33,647 bases of DNA from Bacteroidales bacterium. Its GTDB lineage: Bacteria; Bacteroidota; Bacteroidia; Bacteroidales; P3. Shown one piece after another: positions 8,114 through 16,977 of this stretch. The DNA is taken from contig JAFTBM010000009.1 of assembly GCA_017455205.1 (NCBI GenBank), positions 1 through 33,647 on the forward strand. Reading direction: 5' to 3'. The position numbers and the translations under genes were made by a program. The stretch's first letter is position 1, and each line of letters opens with the position of its first letter. The notes under the pieces were generated by a model. The model made no database searches, was not told where the DNA came from, and saw nothing but the letters and a program-made list of their open reading frames with translations.

Positions 8114-9346
8114 ATGTATGAATACCACACTTTGGCCAATGGCTTGAAGATAATTTTCCGCCGCACGGCTTCGTCGGTGGTCTATTCGGGGGTGTATATC
8201 GGTGTGGGGAGTCGGCACGACTGCCTGGGTGGAATCGCTGGTGGCGAAGGAATGGCTCATTTCATTGAGCATTCGCTTTTCAAGGGGACGGAGCATCGTC
8301 GGGCTTGGCATATCCTCAATCGGATTGACGGTATCGGAGGCGAGTTGAATGCCTTTACCACCAAGGAAGAGACCTGCGTCTATGCCACTTCGCTCACGAG
8401 GCATCTGCCCCGCTGCTTGGAATTGTTTGCCGATATTCTGTTCCACAGCACTTTCCCCGAGGCGGAGATTGAGCGCGAGAAAGAGGTGGTGGTGGAGGAG
8501 ATTAACAGCTACAAGGATTCGCCTTCGGAGAGCATTTACGACCAATATGAAGAGCTGGCCTATGAAGGACATCCATTGGCACATAACATTTTGGGGAGCA
8601 AGCATAATGTGCGTCGGTTCACTGCCGAGAGGCTGAAGGCGCACATGAGGGAGTTCTACACACCCTCGCGCATGGTGGTCAGTGTGGTTGGGGATGTGGA
8701 TTTCGGGAGGGTGGTGAAATGGTGCGAGTGCTATTTTGGCGACTATGGCGTTGGAAACGGGCATGAGCCAGCGAATGAACAGCCTCGGTTTCACCAGTTC
8801 GAGAAGGTGGTGCACAGGCACTTGCACCAGGCACACCTGCTTATCGGGTGCGAGGCACCGAGTGTGTATAGTGCCGAACGGACTGCTTTCTCGCTGCTCA
8901 ACAATATCCTCGGTGGACCGGCGATGAACTCTCGACTGAATGTGGCCGTCCGCGAGCGTTATGGATTTTGCTACAATATTGAGTCGCAGTATGTCCCTTT
9001 CTCCGACACGGGTTTGTTCTACATCTACGCTGGGGTTGATGCTGGAGCGCAGGAGCAGGCATTGAGGATTATTCGGGGGGAGGTGGAGCGCATAGCTTCC
9101 CAGCAGCTCACCGAGCGGCAGCTTCGCCAAGCACAGCAGCAGATGATTGGTCAGATGGCCATTAACAACGACAACGGGCTCAATGAGATGCAGAGTATCG
9201 GCAAGGCATACCTCACTTTCGACCATGTGGATTCGCTCCAGGAGATGAGTGCCGATGTGCTGGGTGTGGATGCCGAGGGGTTACTCCGCGTGGCGCAGCA
9301 CCACTTCTCCGAGGGAAGGTTCAGCACGCTGGTCTATGGGTCTTAA
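8114..9346 (+). CDS. M16-family zinc metallopeptidase (single domain pair)
   Basis: A 410-residue protein starting MYEYHTLANGLKIIFRR. It has the inverted zinc motif HFIEH at 49-53, within the family signature GMAHFIEHSLFKGT. The third zinc ligand is in EKEVVVEEI (E128/E129, about 76 residues on). The C-terminal half has the conserved R/Y pair region RLNVAVRERYGFCYNI. M16 enzymes are clamshell peptidases that degrade peptides; the short M16B members act as homodimers or heterodimers. No signal peptide is visible, so a cytoplasmic location is likely. ATG 8114 is chosen because upstream in-frame sequence is a purine-rich tract without protein character. It is the first gene of a three-gene operon, 15 bp before the next start. 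Confidence 0.95.
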   Translation: MYEYHTLANGLKIIFRRTASSVVYSGVYIGVGSRHDCLGGIAGGEGMAHFIEHSLFKGTEHRRAWHILNRIDGIGGELNAFTTKEETCVYATSLTRHLPRCLELFADILFHSTFPEAEIEREKEVVVEEINSYKDSPSESIYDQYEELAYEGHPLAHNILGSKHNVRRFTAERLKAHMREFYTPSRMVVSVVGDVDFGRVVKWCECYFGDYGVGNGHEPANEQPRFHQFEKVVHRHLHQAHLLIGCEAPSVYSAERTAFSLLNNILGGPAMNSRLNVAVRERYGFCYNIESQYVPFSDTGLFYIYAGVDAGAQEQALRIIRGEVERIASQQLTERQLRQAQQQMIGQMAINNDNGLNEMQSIGKAYLTFDHVDSLQEMSADVLGVDAEGLLRVAQHHFSEGRFSTLVYGS

Positions 9347-9361
9347 ACAGGCGGGAGGGTG

Positions 9362-11347
9362 ATGGTTATCGAGACATCCTGGGGGTACATACTGCTCTGC
9401 CTGCTGGCTGGAGGGCTGGCGGCTGGAGGGCTTTACTTTGTGGGGCCAAAGGTGTTTCGGGGTGCACAGCAGTGGTTGCTTGCGGTGCTGCGCTTTCTAT
9501 CGGTGTCGGGCATAGCGTTCTTGCTGGTGGCACCCGTGGTGAGGCAGAAGGTCAGCGAGCAGCGGGAGCCGCTGGTGGTGCTGGTGAGGGATTGTTCGCT
9601 TTCGGTGCAGAGCAGTGCGGATTCGGCCTTTTCGTTTGAAGCGTTGAAGGCGAGGCTTGGAGGACGATGCCGATGGGTAGAGGTGGCCGATACGCTGCAC
9701 ACGCGACAGACCGATTTGAGCCAAATGTTGATAGTGCCGCCCGATGCCGAGGCGGTGGTGTTGGCCTCGGATGGAATCTACAACCGCGGGGTCAATCCTG
9801 TGGGGGCAGCCGAGCGGCTGGGGATACCAGTCCACACGGTGGCCTTGGGTGATACTGTGGCTCCATGCGATGCTTCGCTGGCGGGGCTTCGCGTGGGCCG
9901 GGTGGCCATGAGTGGAACACTTTTCCCCGTTGAGTTGGTGGTGAACGCTACCCGGCTGCAGGGGCAGCAGGCCAAACTTGAGATAAGCAATGGGAGGGGC
10001 GAGGTGGTGGGCTCGATGGCATTGGCCTACGACGATGATGAGTTCAGCACTCAAGCGATGTTCTCCCTGCCCGCAGGCGAGTCTGGCATGCAGCGTTTCG
10101 AGGCCAGGCTCTCGATTTCTGAGGACGAGAAAGAGGTGGCTAACAACGTGATGGTGTTCTACGTGGACGTAATTGAGGCACGTCGCAAGGTGGCCATTCT
10201 AGCCCATGCGCCGCATCCAGATGTTGCCGCCCTGAAGCGTGCGTTGGATGGAAATCCGAACTACGAGGCAGAGGTGGTGCTGGCTGGAGATGTGGAGCGC
10301 GGCAAGCAGCAATTCAAGGCGGAGGATTACCAGCTGGCGGTGTTGCACAACTTGCCTTCACGTGAGCATCCGAGCATCGAATTTGTTGGGGATTTGCCAC
10401 GCATGTTTGTCATCGGCAGGCAGACCGACTTGGAGCGGTTCAACGCACTGCAGACTGGGCTGGAAATCAGTTCGGGCGTAGATAGAGCCGACGAGTTGTC
10501 GGCTATGTACAACGAAGGTTTTGGGCTGTTCAGTTTTCCCAAGGCGGAGGCCAGCGTGCTGGAGCAGCTGCCGCCGCTGGTGGCCACCTTTGGACAAGTA
10601 AAGGCCGCGGCAGGTGTACAATCGCTCTTCACAGCCCGCCTCGGGTCGCTCCCAACGCAGCAGCCGCTGGTGGCGGTCGGGCGGCAAGGCGATGGCCGAC
10701 AGGTATTTGTCAGGGGCGAAGGATTGTGGCGTTGGAGGCTGGCTGAATACGCATTGCATGGCAGCCATGAGGCGGTTGACCACATGCTCTCACAGCTGGT
10801 AGTGTTCGCCGCAATGAAGCACAAACAGGGACGGCTACAGGTGGAGGCGGCTCGCAGCTATCCGTCGGATATGCCGATAATGCTTCGAGCCGAGCTCTAC
10901 AACGAGAACTATGAGCTGACCAATGGGCCTGGGGTGAAGTTGCACATTGAGGGCGATTCGGTCAATGCCGACTATGCATTCCTGCGCGATGCCAGCAGCT
11001 ATCAGTTGAAACTTCCCCAGTTGAAAGAGGGAGTCTATCGCTACCGAGCCTCCTCCGACGATGGGGCTGAGGCCGAGGGAACATTCGCCGTGGAGACTTC
11101 GCAGTTGGAATGGGTCAATATGGTGGCCAACCATGCGTTGCTCCGTGCCATAAGCGAGGCTACGGGTGGCGAGACGGTGCTTCCCGCCGACCTTTCGCCA
11201 TTGGAGGCAAGCCTATCGGCACTCAAGCCCACTATCCATACCCATACACGCTATGCCGACCTATCGCGCCTGGCAGTGGCCATGGTTCTGTTGCTACTGC
11301 TGCTGGGTGCAGAATGGGTGTTGCGCAAATACTATGGCGAGCTATGA
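9362..11347 (+). CDS. Membrane protein with VWA-like domain
   Basis: A 661-residue protein. Two membrane helices lie at about 7-29 and 39-60. A von Willebrand A-like domain follows, starting PLVVLVRDCSLSVQS, where D-x-S-x-S (D77, S79, S81) is the MIDAS metal motif, with SDGIYNRG as a later strand-loop. A region from about residue 270 (KVAILAHAPHPDVAALKRAL) resembles the glutamine-amidotransferase-like domain seen in related bacterial proteins. One C-terminal membrane helix (AMVLLLLLLGAEWVL) comes before RKYYGEL. Most of the protein should be periplasmic. The start is ATG 9362; GTG 9359 directly before it is an alternative, and GGGAGG lies a few bases upstream. The stop overlaps the next gene (ATGA). 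Function unknown; VWA domains usually mediate protein contacts. Confidence 0.85.
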   Translation: MVIETSWGYILLCLLAGGLAAGGLYFVGPKVFRGAQQWLLAVLRFLSVSGIAFLLVAPVVRQKVSEQREPLVVLVRDCSLSVQSSADSAFSFEALKARLGGRCRWVEVADTLHTRQTDLSQMLIVPPDAEAVVLASDGIYNRGVNPVGAAERLGIPVHTVALGDTVAPCDASLAGLRVGRVAMSGTLFPVELVVNATRLQGQQAKLEISNGRGEVVGSMALAYDDDEFSTQAMFSLPAGESGMQRFEARLSISEDEKEVANNVMVFYVDVIEARRKVAILAHAPHPDVAALKRALDGNPNYEAEVVLAGDVERGKQQFKAEDYQLAVLHNLPSREHPSIEFVGDLPRMFVIGRQTDLERFNALQTGLEISSGVDRADELSAMYNEGFGLFSFPKAEASVLEQLPPLVATFGQVKAAAGVQSLFTARLGSLPTQQPLVAVGRQGDGRQVFVRGEGLWRWRLAEYALHGSHEAVDHMLSQLVVFAAMKHKQGRLQVEAARSYPSDMPIMLRAELYNENYELTNGPGVKLHIEGDSVNADYAFLRDASSYQLKLPQLKEGVYRYRASSDDGAEAEGTFAVETSQLEWVNMVANHALLRAISEATGGETVLPADLSPLEASLSALKPTIHTHTRYADLSRLAVAMVLLLLLLGAEWVLRKYYGEL

Positions 11348-12606
11348 AAGTGCCTTCCATAGTGCGCGAGACGTTCACCCTGATGAGTGGGAGCGTGGCT
11401 GCACAAACTATTACGCTGGTGGCCTATTTTGTGCTAACGCGTATCTACTCGCCTGCCGACTATGGCCTATTCAACATTTTCTATTCCTATATAGAGGTGT
11501 TGGTCATTCTCTCCACCTGCAAGTATGAGTTGGCTGCGGTGGTAGCAACCGATGATGGCGAGGCGGCTGCGGTGAGCCGATTTGCACTGCGGCTCAATGC
11601 TGCGGTGAGTATAGGACTGCTCACTGCGGTACTGGTGCTGTGGCTGACTGGAAACTTGCCAGGCAATTTTGCACAGTTGGGATGGATGGTGCTGCTTATT
11701 CCTCCGATGGTGTTCTTCTGTGGAACCTCGCGTATTTATAGTTTTCTCTACAATCGCTTTCGCCGCTACGGGAAGATAGCTGCAGCCGAGAACGTCAATG
11801 CTGGCGTCGGGGCTGGACTGAAGTGGCTTCTGGGATGGATGGGTTTTGTGCAATGGGGCTTGCCTGTGGGGACGGTGCTGGGGCAGGCGATGGCTAATAT
11901 TGGCTATCGGCTTGGCTTGCGAGGTTTGAACCTGCCTCCGACGGGAAGGAGCGACCGCCGCAATGCTGCCCGCCGCCATTCCAATTTCCCACGCTATGTG
12001 GCATCCAAAGAGTTGCTTACCGCCGTTTCGGCCAACTTACCCTTCCTTTGGGTTGCAGCCTATTTCCAGCAAGCCGAGGTGGGTTTCTTCGGACTTGCGC
12101 TGACCTTTACTCGTCAGCCCGTGCTGCTGCTTTGCTCGGTATTCGAGAGGGTGTTGTATGCTCGTGGCGCGGAAGCTGTCAGGCAGAAAACACCGCTGCG
12201 GCGTATGGTTTTTCGGTTTGCTGCGGCATCGGCTGTGGGATTTCTGCCGTTCTGCATCGCCGCGTGGTTCCTCGCCGAGCCATTGTTCGGGTTCGCATTT
12301 GGAAGCCGTTGGCAGGGTTGTGCACCTTATGTGAAAGCACTGCTGCCGTGGGCGTGGATTACGCTGACTACCAATTCGCTGATGTTTGCCTCCAATATCT
12401 TCTCCACCCAGCGGATTGACTTTTTCTTTCACCTTGCTCTACTTGTTCTGCGTGTGGTGGCTCTTGCTGTGGGTATTGTGCAGGACGATTTTCTGCTGGC
12501 CGTCAGGCTCTTTGCCTTCGTCTCTGCCCTGACGAGTATTGCCCTCGCCGTGTGGTACATGCTTCAAGTGTCGCGGTACGAGCGGCAGGTGGAGGGTGAT
12601 AGTTAG
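11344..12606 (+). CDS. Polysaccharide/lipid-linked oligosaccharide flippase (Wzx/MATE-like)
   Basis: A 420-residue polytopic protein with about 11-12 hydrophobic segments. Its N-terminus is typical of the polysaccharide-exporter branch of the MOP superfamily: a first helix with SGSVAAQTITLVAYFVLTRIY, then SPADYGLFNIFYSYIEVLVIL. The related residues KYELAAVVA and RFRRYGKIAAAENVNAGVGAGLK are also family-like. Such proteins move lipid-linked saccharides across the inner membrane for O-antigen or capsule synthesis. No glycosyltransferase or polymerase genes lie nearby, so its substrate is unclear. ATG 11344 overlaps the stop of the VWA gene (ATGA), implying translational coupling; the longer frame from 11110 lies inside the VWA gene and is rejected. 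No terminator is obvious downstream. Confidence 0.9.
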   Translation: MKVPSIVRETFTLMSGSVAAQTITLVAYFVLTRIYSPADYGLFNIFYSYIEVLVILSTCKYELAAVVATDDGEAAAVSRFALRLNAAVSIGLLTAVLVLWLTGNLPGNFAQLGWMVLLIPPMVFFCGTSRIYSFLYNRFRRYGKIAAAENVNAGVGAGLKWLLGWMGFVQWGLPVGTVLGQAMANIGYRLGLRGLNLPPTGRSDRRNAARRHSNFPRYVASKELLTAVSANLPFLWVAAYFQQAEVGFFGLALTFTRQPVLLLCSVFERVLYARGAEAVRQKTPLRRMVFRFAAASAVGFLPFCIAAWFLAEPLFGFAFGSRWQGCAPYVKALLPWAWITLTTNSLMFASNIFSTQRIDFFFHLALLVLRVVALAVGIVQDDFLLAVRLFAFVSALTSIALAVWYMLQVSRYERQVEGDS

Positions 12607-12832
12607 TTCTCGTCCCTGCATATTTGTGAGAAGTTGCTAAAAGAGAGCCTCTTCGATGCTAATCCGATAAAGTGCATAGTTTGCCATTGAAGGAGGGAAA
12701 AATGAAACATAAGAGATTGCTGTGAATGGTTTTGCAGTGGGTGTTGAGATAAGAAGAGGAAAAAATATCAACTTGCTATATACTGTGAAACAGCGAGTTG
12801 GGTGATTTTTGTTGAAAAAAAGCAAAAAAAAC
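12607..12832. other. Intergenic region before the tRNA-tuf operon
   Basis: About 225 bp with no convincing gene, RNA or strong hairpin. A 7-codon frame at 12702-12725 follows an AGGAGGG sequence but is probably chance. The 3' part is A-rich and leads into the promoter at 12833. Confidence 0.6.
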
Positions 12833-12863
12833 TTTGTGGGTAAGCAAAAAAGTAGTAATTTTG
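12833..12863 (+). promoter_or_regulatory. Promoter of the tRNA-tuf-secE-nusG operon
   Basis: TTTG at 12833-12836 and TAATTTTG at 12856-12863, followed by C, are 19 bp apart in an A-rich stretch. This is the best match to the Bacteroidetes consensus in the window and fits a highly expressed operon. Confidence 0.88.
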
Positions 12864-12953
12864 CACCCTCAAAAGAAAAGCGCAGAGTGTGGGAACGAAT
12901 GGTGCGAGCGAGAGTAGAAAGGCTTTTGAAGAGTGGATTGAAAGATTGAAGAC

Positions 12954-13026
12954 GCCGATGTAACTCAGTTGGTAGAGTAGCTGATTTGTAATCAGCCTGT
13001 CGGGGGTTCGAGTCCCTTCATCGGCT
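12954..13026 (+). tRNA. tRNA-Thr (anticodon TGT)
   Basis: Acceptor GCCGATG (12954-12960) pairs with CATCGGC (13019-13025). The anticodon stem GCTGA/TCAGC has loop TTTGTAA, giving anticodon TGT. The T stem GGGGG/CCCTT uses two G-U pairs. CCA is not encoded. It is the first of four tRNAs before tuf. Confidence 0.96.
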
Positions 13027-13065
13027 CGAGGCCGGCGGCCTACGGAGAGTGTCGGCATAGAATAA

Positions 13066-13147
13066 GGGGGAGTCGCATAGCGGCAATTGCAACAGACTGT
13101 AAATCTGTCCTCGGAAGAGTTCGGTGGTTCGAGTCCACCCTCCCCCA
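13066..13147 (+). tRNA. tRNA-Tyr (anticodon GTA)
   Basis: Acceptor GGGGGAG (13066-13072) pairs with CTCCCCC (13140-13146), with discriminator A. The anticodon stem ACAGA/TCTGT has loop CTGTAAA, giving anticodon GTA. The long variable arm is typical of bacterial tRNA-Tyr. Confidence 0.96.
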
Positions 13148-13163
13148 CAACTCACTTCAACAG

Positions 13164-13236
13164 GCGGAAGTAGCTCATTTGGTAGAGCGATAGCCTTCCA
13201 AGCTATAGGTGGCGGGTTCGAGCCCCGTCTTCCGCT
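13164..13236 (+). tRNA. tRNA-Gly (anticodon TCC)
   Basis: Acceptor GCGGAAG (13164-13170) pairs with CTTCCGC (13229-13235). The anticodon stem ATAGC/GCTAT has loop CTTCCAA, giving anticodon TCC. CCA is not encoded. Confidence 0.96.
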
Positions 13237-13341
13237 CAAGGCCAAAAGGGCAAAGCATCCGAGAGGTGGAACTCGCAAGAGGAGTGAAAGCGAGTGGGAG
13301 TGAGAGAGAGAAAGGGAATAAGGGTGCTGAATGAGTAGTAA

Positions 13342-13413
13342 GCCGCAGTAGCTCAGTGGTAGAGCGCTTCCTTGGTAAGGAAGAGGTCACGAGTCCGACT
13401 CTCGTCTGTGGCT
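13342..13413 (+). tRNA. tRNA-Thr (anticodon GGT)
   Basis: Acceptor GCCGCAG (13342-13348) pairs with CTGTGGC (13406-13412). The anticodon stem CTTCC/GGAAG has loop TTGGTAA, giving anticodon GGT. It is the last tRNA before tuf. The order Thr-Tyr-Gly-Thr-tuf is the same as around E. coli tufB. Confidence 0.95.
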
Positions 13414-13499
13414 CTTAAGTTATGATAAGTGCCGAAGGATTTTTGAAGAGTAAGCGAGGAAGAGCAAAGTAATTGTTAACATCTAATACGTATTAAGAA

Positions 13500-14687
13500 A
13501 TGGCAAAAGAAAAATTTGATCGTTCTAAGCCGCACGTCAACATCGGTACGATTGGCCACGTTGACCATGGCAAAACGACTCTGACTGCAGCTATCACCAA
13601 GGTGCTTGCCGCGAAGGGTCTCTCCGAGGTAAAGAGCTTCGACTCGATTGACTCGGCTCCCGAAGAGAAAGAGCGCGGTATTACCATTAACACCGCCCAC
13701 GTTGAGTACCAGACCGAGAAGCGCCACTATGCGCACGTGGACTGCCCAGGTCACGCTGACTATGTGAAGAACATGGTTACGGGTGCTGCACAGATGGATG
13801 GTGCTATCCTCGTTGTGGCTGCCACAGATGGTCCTATGCCCCAAACTCGTGAGCACATCCTGCTCGCTCGTCAGGTGGGTGTTCCCCAGCTGGTTGTGTT
13901 CCTCAACAAGTGCGACCTCGTGGACGACCCCGAGTTGCTTGACCTCGTGGAGATGGAAGTTCGTGAGCTCCTCAGCTCTTACGACTTCGATGGCGACAAT
14001 ATCCCCATCATCCGCGGCTCCGCCCTCGCTGCCCTCAACGGTGAACCCGAAGGTGTGAAGGCTGTCGAAGAGCTTATGGACGCTGTTGATAACTGGATCC
14101 CTGAACCTGTCCGTCAGAAAGATAAAGACTTCCTGATGCCTATTGAGGATGTCTTCTCCATCACGGGTCGTGGCACGGTGGCCTCTGGCCGTATTGAGAC
14201 TGGTGTTATCCACACTGGCGACCCCGTTGATATCATTGGTATGGGTGCCGAGAAGTTGAAGAGCACGGTAACGGGTGTTGAGATGTTCCGCAAGATTCTT
14301 GACGAAGGTGAAGCTGGCGACAATGTAGGTCTGCTGCTCCGCGGTATTGACAAGAACGAGATCCGTCGTGGTATGGTTATTGCAAAGCCGGGTTCGGTGA
14401 AGCCTCACCACAAGTTTGAAGCTGCTGTCTATATCCTCAAGAAAGAGGAAGGTGGTCGCCACACACCGTTCCACAACAACTATCGCCCGCAGTTCTACTT
14501 CCGCACCACCGATGTGACGGGTACCATTACCCTTCCCGAGGGTCGCGAGATGGTTATGCCTGGTGATAACTTGACCATTACCGTTGAGCTTATTGCAGAC
14601 ATCGCCCTGAACGAGAACCTGCGCTTCGCTATCCGCGAGGGTGGCCGTACCGTTGGTTCGGGTCAGGTAACCAAGATACTTGAATAG
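13500..14687 (+). CDS. tuf: Translation elongation factor Tu
   Basis: A 395-residue GTPase that delivers aminoacyl-tRNA to the ribosome. The G motifs are complete: GHVDHGKT (19-26), the switch I segment [25 protein letters not shown], and the NKCD guanine-specificity motif. Domains 2 and 3 follow, with [13 protein letters not shown] and a C-terminus ending in [14 protein letters not shown]. The length and sequence are of Bacteroidetes type. It lies in one transcription unit with four upstream tRNAs and downstream tRNA-Trp, secE and nusG, with no U-tract terminator after it. Only a stem-loop at 14699-14743 separates it from tRNA-Trp. Confidence 0.99.
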   Translation: MAKEKFDRSKPHVNIGTIGHVDHGKTTLTAAITKVLAAKGLSEVKSFDSIDSAPEEKERGITINTAHVEYQTEKRHYAHVDCPGHADYVKNMVTGAAQMDGAILVVAATDGPMPQTREHILLARQVGVPQLVVFLNKCDLVDDPELLDLVEMEVRELLSSYDFDGDNIPIIRGSALAALNGEPEGVKAVEELMDAVDNWIPEPVRQKDKDFLMPIEDVFSITGRGTVASGRIETGVIHTGDPVDIIGMGAEKLKSTVTGVEMFRKILDEGEAGDNVGLLLRGIDKNEIRRGMVIAKPGSVKPHHKFEAAVYILKKEEGGRHTPFHNNYRPQFYFRTTDVTGTITLPEGREMVMPGDNLTITVELIADIALNENLRFAIREGGRTVGSGQVTKILE

Positions 14688-14698
14688 TAGCGATAGGA

Positions 14699-14743
14699 GT
14701 GATTAGTGAATCATGGCTGGCAAGGTCATCGTTCACTAATCAC
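14699..14743 (+). other. Stem-loop between tuf and tRNA-Trp
   Basis: GTGATTAGTGAA (14699-14710) and TTCACTAATCAC (14732-14743) form a perfect 12-bp stem with a 21-nt loop. No T-run follows, and the tRNA begins four bases later. It is more likely a processing site or attenuator than a full terminator. Confidence 0.8.
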
Positions 14744-14747
14744 GTCA

Positions 14748-14818
14748 AGGGGCATAGTTAAATGGTATAATGGCGGTCTCCAAAACCGTGGTTGGGAGTT
14801 CGATTCTCTCTGCCCCTG
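14748..14818 (+). tRNA. tRNA-Trp (anticodon CCA)
   Basis: Acceptor AGGGGCA (14748-14754) pairs with TGCCCCT (14811-14817), with discriminator G. The anticodon stem GCGGT/ACCGT has loop CTCCAAA, giving anticodon CCA. It lies between tuf and secE, the conserved Bacteroidetes order. Confidence 0.96.
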
Positions 14819-14836
14819 CTAAAAAAACAGATAGTT

Positions 14837-15055
14837 ATGTCGAAGTTTGGTGAATATGTGAAGTCGAGCTACGATGAGTTGGTACACAAGGTGTCGTGGC
14901 CAACGTTCAAAGAGTTGCAAAGCAGTGCGGTGGTGGTAGCCATAGCGACGCTTGTGATTGCCGTAGTGGTCTTTGTGATGGATAATGTGTGTGGCGTTAG
15001 CCCGTGGGACTACTGGAAAGGCATTCTTGGATGGTTTTATAGCTGGATAGGGTGA
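14837..15055 (+). CDS. secE: Preprotein translocase subunit SecE
   Basis: A 72-residue single-span protein of the short bacterial SecE type. An amphipathic N-terminal part has the hallmark YDELVHKVSWPTFKELQSS, and one membrane helix (VVVAIATLVIAVVVFVMDNV) follows. SecE clamps SecY in the SecYEG channel. ATG 14837 is chosen because it lies 18 bp after tRNA-Trp and matches the family's MSKFxxY start; the longer frame from 14792 would begin inside the tRNA. The gene is followed by nusG. Confidence 0.96.
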   Translation: MSKFGEYVKSSYDELVHKVSWPTFKELQSSAVVVAIATLVIAVVVFVMDNVCGVSPWDYWKGILGWFYSWIG

Positions 15056-15065
15056 ATTGTCGGTA

Positions 15066-15112
15066 GGCGAATGAGGTCTTGCTTCCCAAATCTTTTTTGA
15101 GACCTTTTCGCC
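15066..15112 (+). other. Stem-loop between secE and nusG
   Basis: GGCGAA (15066-15071) pairs with TTCGCC (15107-15112), and inside it AGGTCT (15074-15079) pairs with AGACCT (15100-15105). Short mismatches separate the two helices, and the loop is 20 nt. There is no U-tract after it, so it could be an attenuator, a processing site or a leader structure for nusG. Confidence 0.65.
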
Positions 15113-15168
15113 CGATGGTAAGTCTGATTCAGAGATAAAATATGTCATGTTCCTTTTAATAGAAAGTG

Positions 15169-15711
15169 ATGGAGCAGCAAGGGAAAAAATGGTACGTTGT
15201 TAGAGCAATCAGCGGCAAGGAGAAAAAGGCAAAGGAGTATATCGAAGGTGAGATTGAGAAGCGTGGATGGAAAGATGATGTACCCACGGTGCTTGTTCCT
15301 ACCGAGCAGATTGTCGGCATACGCAATGGGAAAAAGGTGCTGAAAGAGCGCAACTATTTTCCAGGGTATGTGCTGATTGAGGCTGAATTGCGCAAAGAAA
15401 TCATCTCTGTTATTCAAAATCTTCCCAATGTGTTGGATTTCCTCCGCGAGAATGATGGTATGCCAATACCGATGCGTCAGTCGGAGGTGAATAGGATACT
15501 TGGCAAGATGGACGAACATGTGGAGGGGGTGGATGCAACGGAGCGTTTTATCGTTGGAGAGAATGTGAAAGTAATCGATGGCCCGTTCAATAGTTTTGTG
15601 GGGGTGGTCGAAGAAATCAACGACGACAAAAAGAAATTGAAAGTTACGGTCAAGATCTTCGGTCGGAAAACTCCGCTTGAACTATCATTTTCACAGGTAG
15701 AGAAGGAATAA
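15169..15711 (+). CDS. nusG: Transcription termination/antitermination factor NusG
   Basis: A 180-residue protein with the NGN domain (KWYVVRAISGKEKKAKEYIE; NYFPGYVLIEAEL; LPNVLDFLREN) and a C-terminal KOW domain (VKVIDGPFNSFVGVVEEIN). It binds the RNA polymerase clamp and links it to Rho or the ribosome. ATG 15169 is preferred over GTG 15166 directly before it. It lies upstream of rplK in the standard nusG-rplKAJL-rpoBC order. Confidence 0.98.
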   Translation: MEQQGKKWYVVRAISGKEKKAKEYIEGEIEKRGWKDDVPTVLVPTEQIVGIRNGKKVLKERNYFPGYVLIEAELRKEIISVIQNLPNVLDFLRENDGMPIPMRQSEVNRILGKMDEHVEGVDATERFIVGENVKVIDGPFNSFVGVVEEINDDKKKLKVTVKIFGRKTPLELSFSQVEKE

Positions 15712-15747
15712 CGGACAAATCAAAATCAACAATTAAAATTCAGTTAA

Positions 15748-16191
15748 ATGGCAAAAGAAGTTGCAGGATTGATTAAACTGCAAATCAAAGGAGGTGCAGC
15801 AAATCCCGCTCCCCCAGTAGGTCCAGCTCTTGGTGCCAAAGGGGTGAACATTATGGAGTTTTGCAAGCAGTTCAATGCCCGTACGCAGGATCAGGCTGGC
15901 AAGATAGTGCCAGTTATTATCACGGTCTACACGGACAAGTCCTTTGACTTTGTATTGAAGACTCCTCCTGTGGCCGTCCAGTTGAAAGAGATGTCCAAAG
16001 CTCAGAAGGGTTCTGGTGAACCTAATCGAGTGAAGGTAGCCTCTGTCACTTGGGAGCAGGTGCGCCAGATCGCAGAAGCCAAAATGCCCGACCTCAACTG
16101 CTTCACGGTGGAGAGTGCAATGAGCATGGTGGCTGGCACAGCTCGCAGCATGGGTATCACGGTAACGGGAGAAAATCCTTTGAAAAAGTAA
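15748..16191 (+). CDS. rplK: 50S ribosomal protein L11
   Basis: A 147-residue protein of normal length. It has the N-terminal [21 protein letters not shown] segment, which contacts release factors and thiopeptides, and the C-terminal 23S rRNA-binding domain ([22 protein letters not shown]). It forms the GTPase-associated centre with 23S rRNA. It starts 36 bp after nusG and precedes rplA. Confidence 0.99.
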   Translation: MAKEVAGLIKLQIKGGAANPAPPVGPALGAKGVNIMEFCKQFNARTQDQAGKIVPVIITVYTDKSFDFVLKTPPVAVQLKEMSKAQKGSGEPNRVKVASVTWEQVRQIAEAKMPDLNCFTVESAMSMVAGTARSMGITVTGENPLKK

Positions 16192-16262
16192 AGAAGTGAA
16201 CATTGTGGTAGCATAAGTACTTATAGTGAGGAAAATGCGTTGACCACACAAACAAATTAACA

Positions 16263-16958
16263 ATGGCAAAACTTACAAAAAAGCAGAAAGAGGCTCTTGC
16301 AAAATTTGATGGAAGCAAAGTCTATTCTTTGGAAGAAGCTGTCAGCATCGTAAAAAACATTACGTTTACAAAGTTTGATGCCTCGGTTGACATTGATGTC
16401 CGCTTGGGTGTTGATCCCCGTAAGGCCAATCAGATGGTACGCGGTAGCGTTACCCTTCCCCATGGTACGGGTAAGGTGGTGCGTGTGTTGGTACTATGCA
16501 CTCCCGATAAGGAGGAGGAAGCCAAAGCCGCTGGCGCTGACTTTTATGGTCTTGACGAGTACATTGACAAAATCAAACAAGGATGGACTGACGTGGACGT
16601 CATCATTACCCAGCCTAACGTGATGCCTAAAGTGGGTGCACTTGGCCGCATTTTGGGTCCGCGCGGGTTGATGCCCAATCCCAAGACGGGTACCGTTACG
16701 ATGGAAGTGGGGAAGGCTGTGCAAGAGGCAAAAGCGGGTAAGATTGACTTTAAGGTGGACAAGTTTGGTATCATCCACACAGCAGTGGCAAAATGCTCGT
16801 TTGAAGACAATAAGATTGTTGAGAATGCGCGTGAGGTCTTGCAGATGATTATGAAACTTAAACCTTCGGCTGCCAAGGGAACGTATGTCAAGAGCATCGC
16901 CATTAGCAGCACGATGAGTCCTGGCGTAAAAGTTGATACTAAAGCCGCTACTCTGTAA
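16263..16958 (+). CDS. rplA: 50S ribosomal protein L1
   Basis: A 231-residue protein. It opens [16 protein letters not shown] and has the L1 signature around [19 protein letters not shown]. It forms the mobile L1 stalk at the ribosomal E site, and in many bacteria it represses its own operon by binding the mRNA leader. The gap to rplK is 71 bp. Confidence 0.99.
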   Translation: MAKLTKKQKEALAKFDGSKVYSLEEAVSIVKNITFTKFDASVDIDVRLGVDPRKANQMVRGSVTLPHGTGKVVRVLVLCTPDKEEEAKAAGADFYGLDEYIDKIKQGWTDVDVIITQPNVMPKVGALGRILGPRGLMPNPKTGTVTMEVGKAVQEAKAGKIDFKVDKFGIIHTAVAKCSFEDNKIVENAREVLQMIMKLKPSAAKGTYVKSIAISSTMSPGVKVDTKAATL

Positions 16959-16977
16959 CCTCTAAAATGAAGACATT

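Noticed and set aside
12702-12725. Seven-codon frame preceded by AGGAGGG as a leader peptide
   Set aside because: It lies upstream of the mapped-by-motif promoter. Its codons show no attenuation logic, and Shine-Dalgarno sequences are rarely used in Bacteroidetes.
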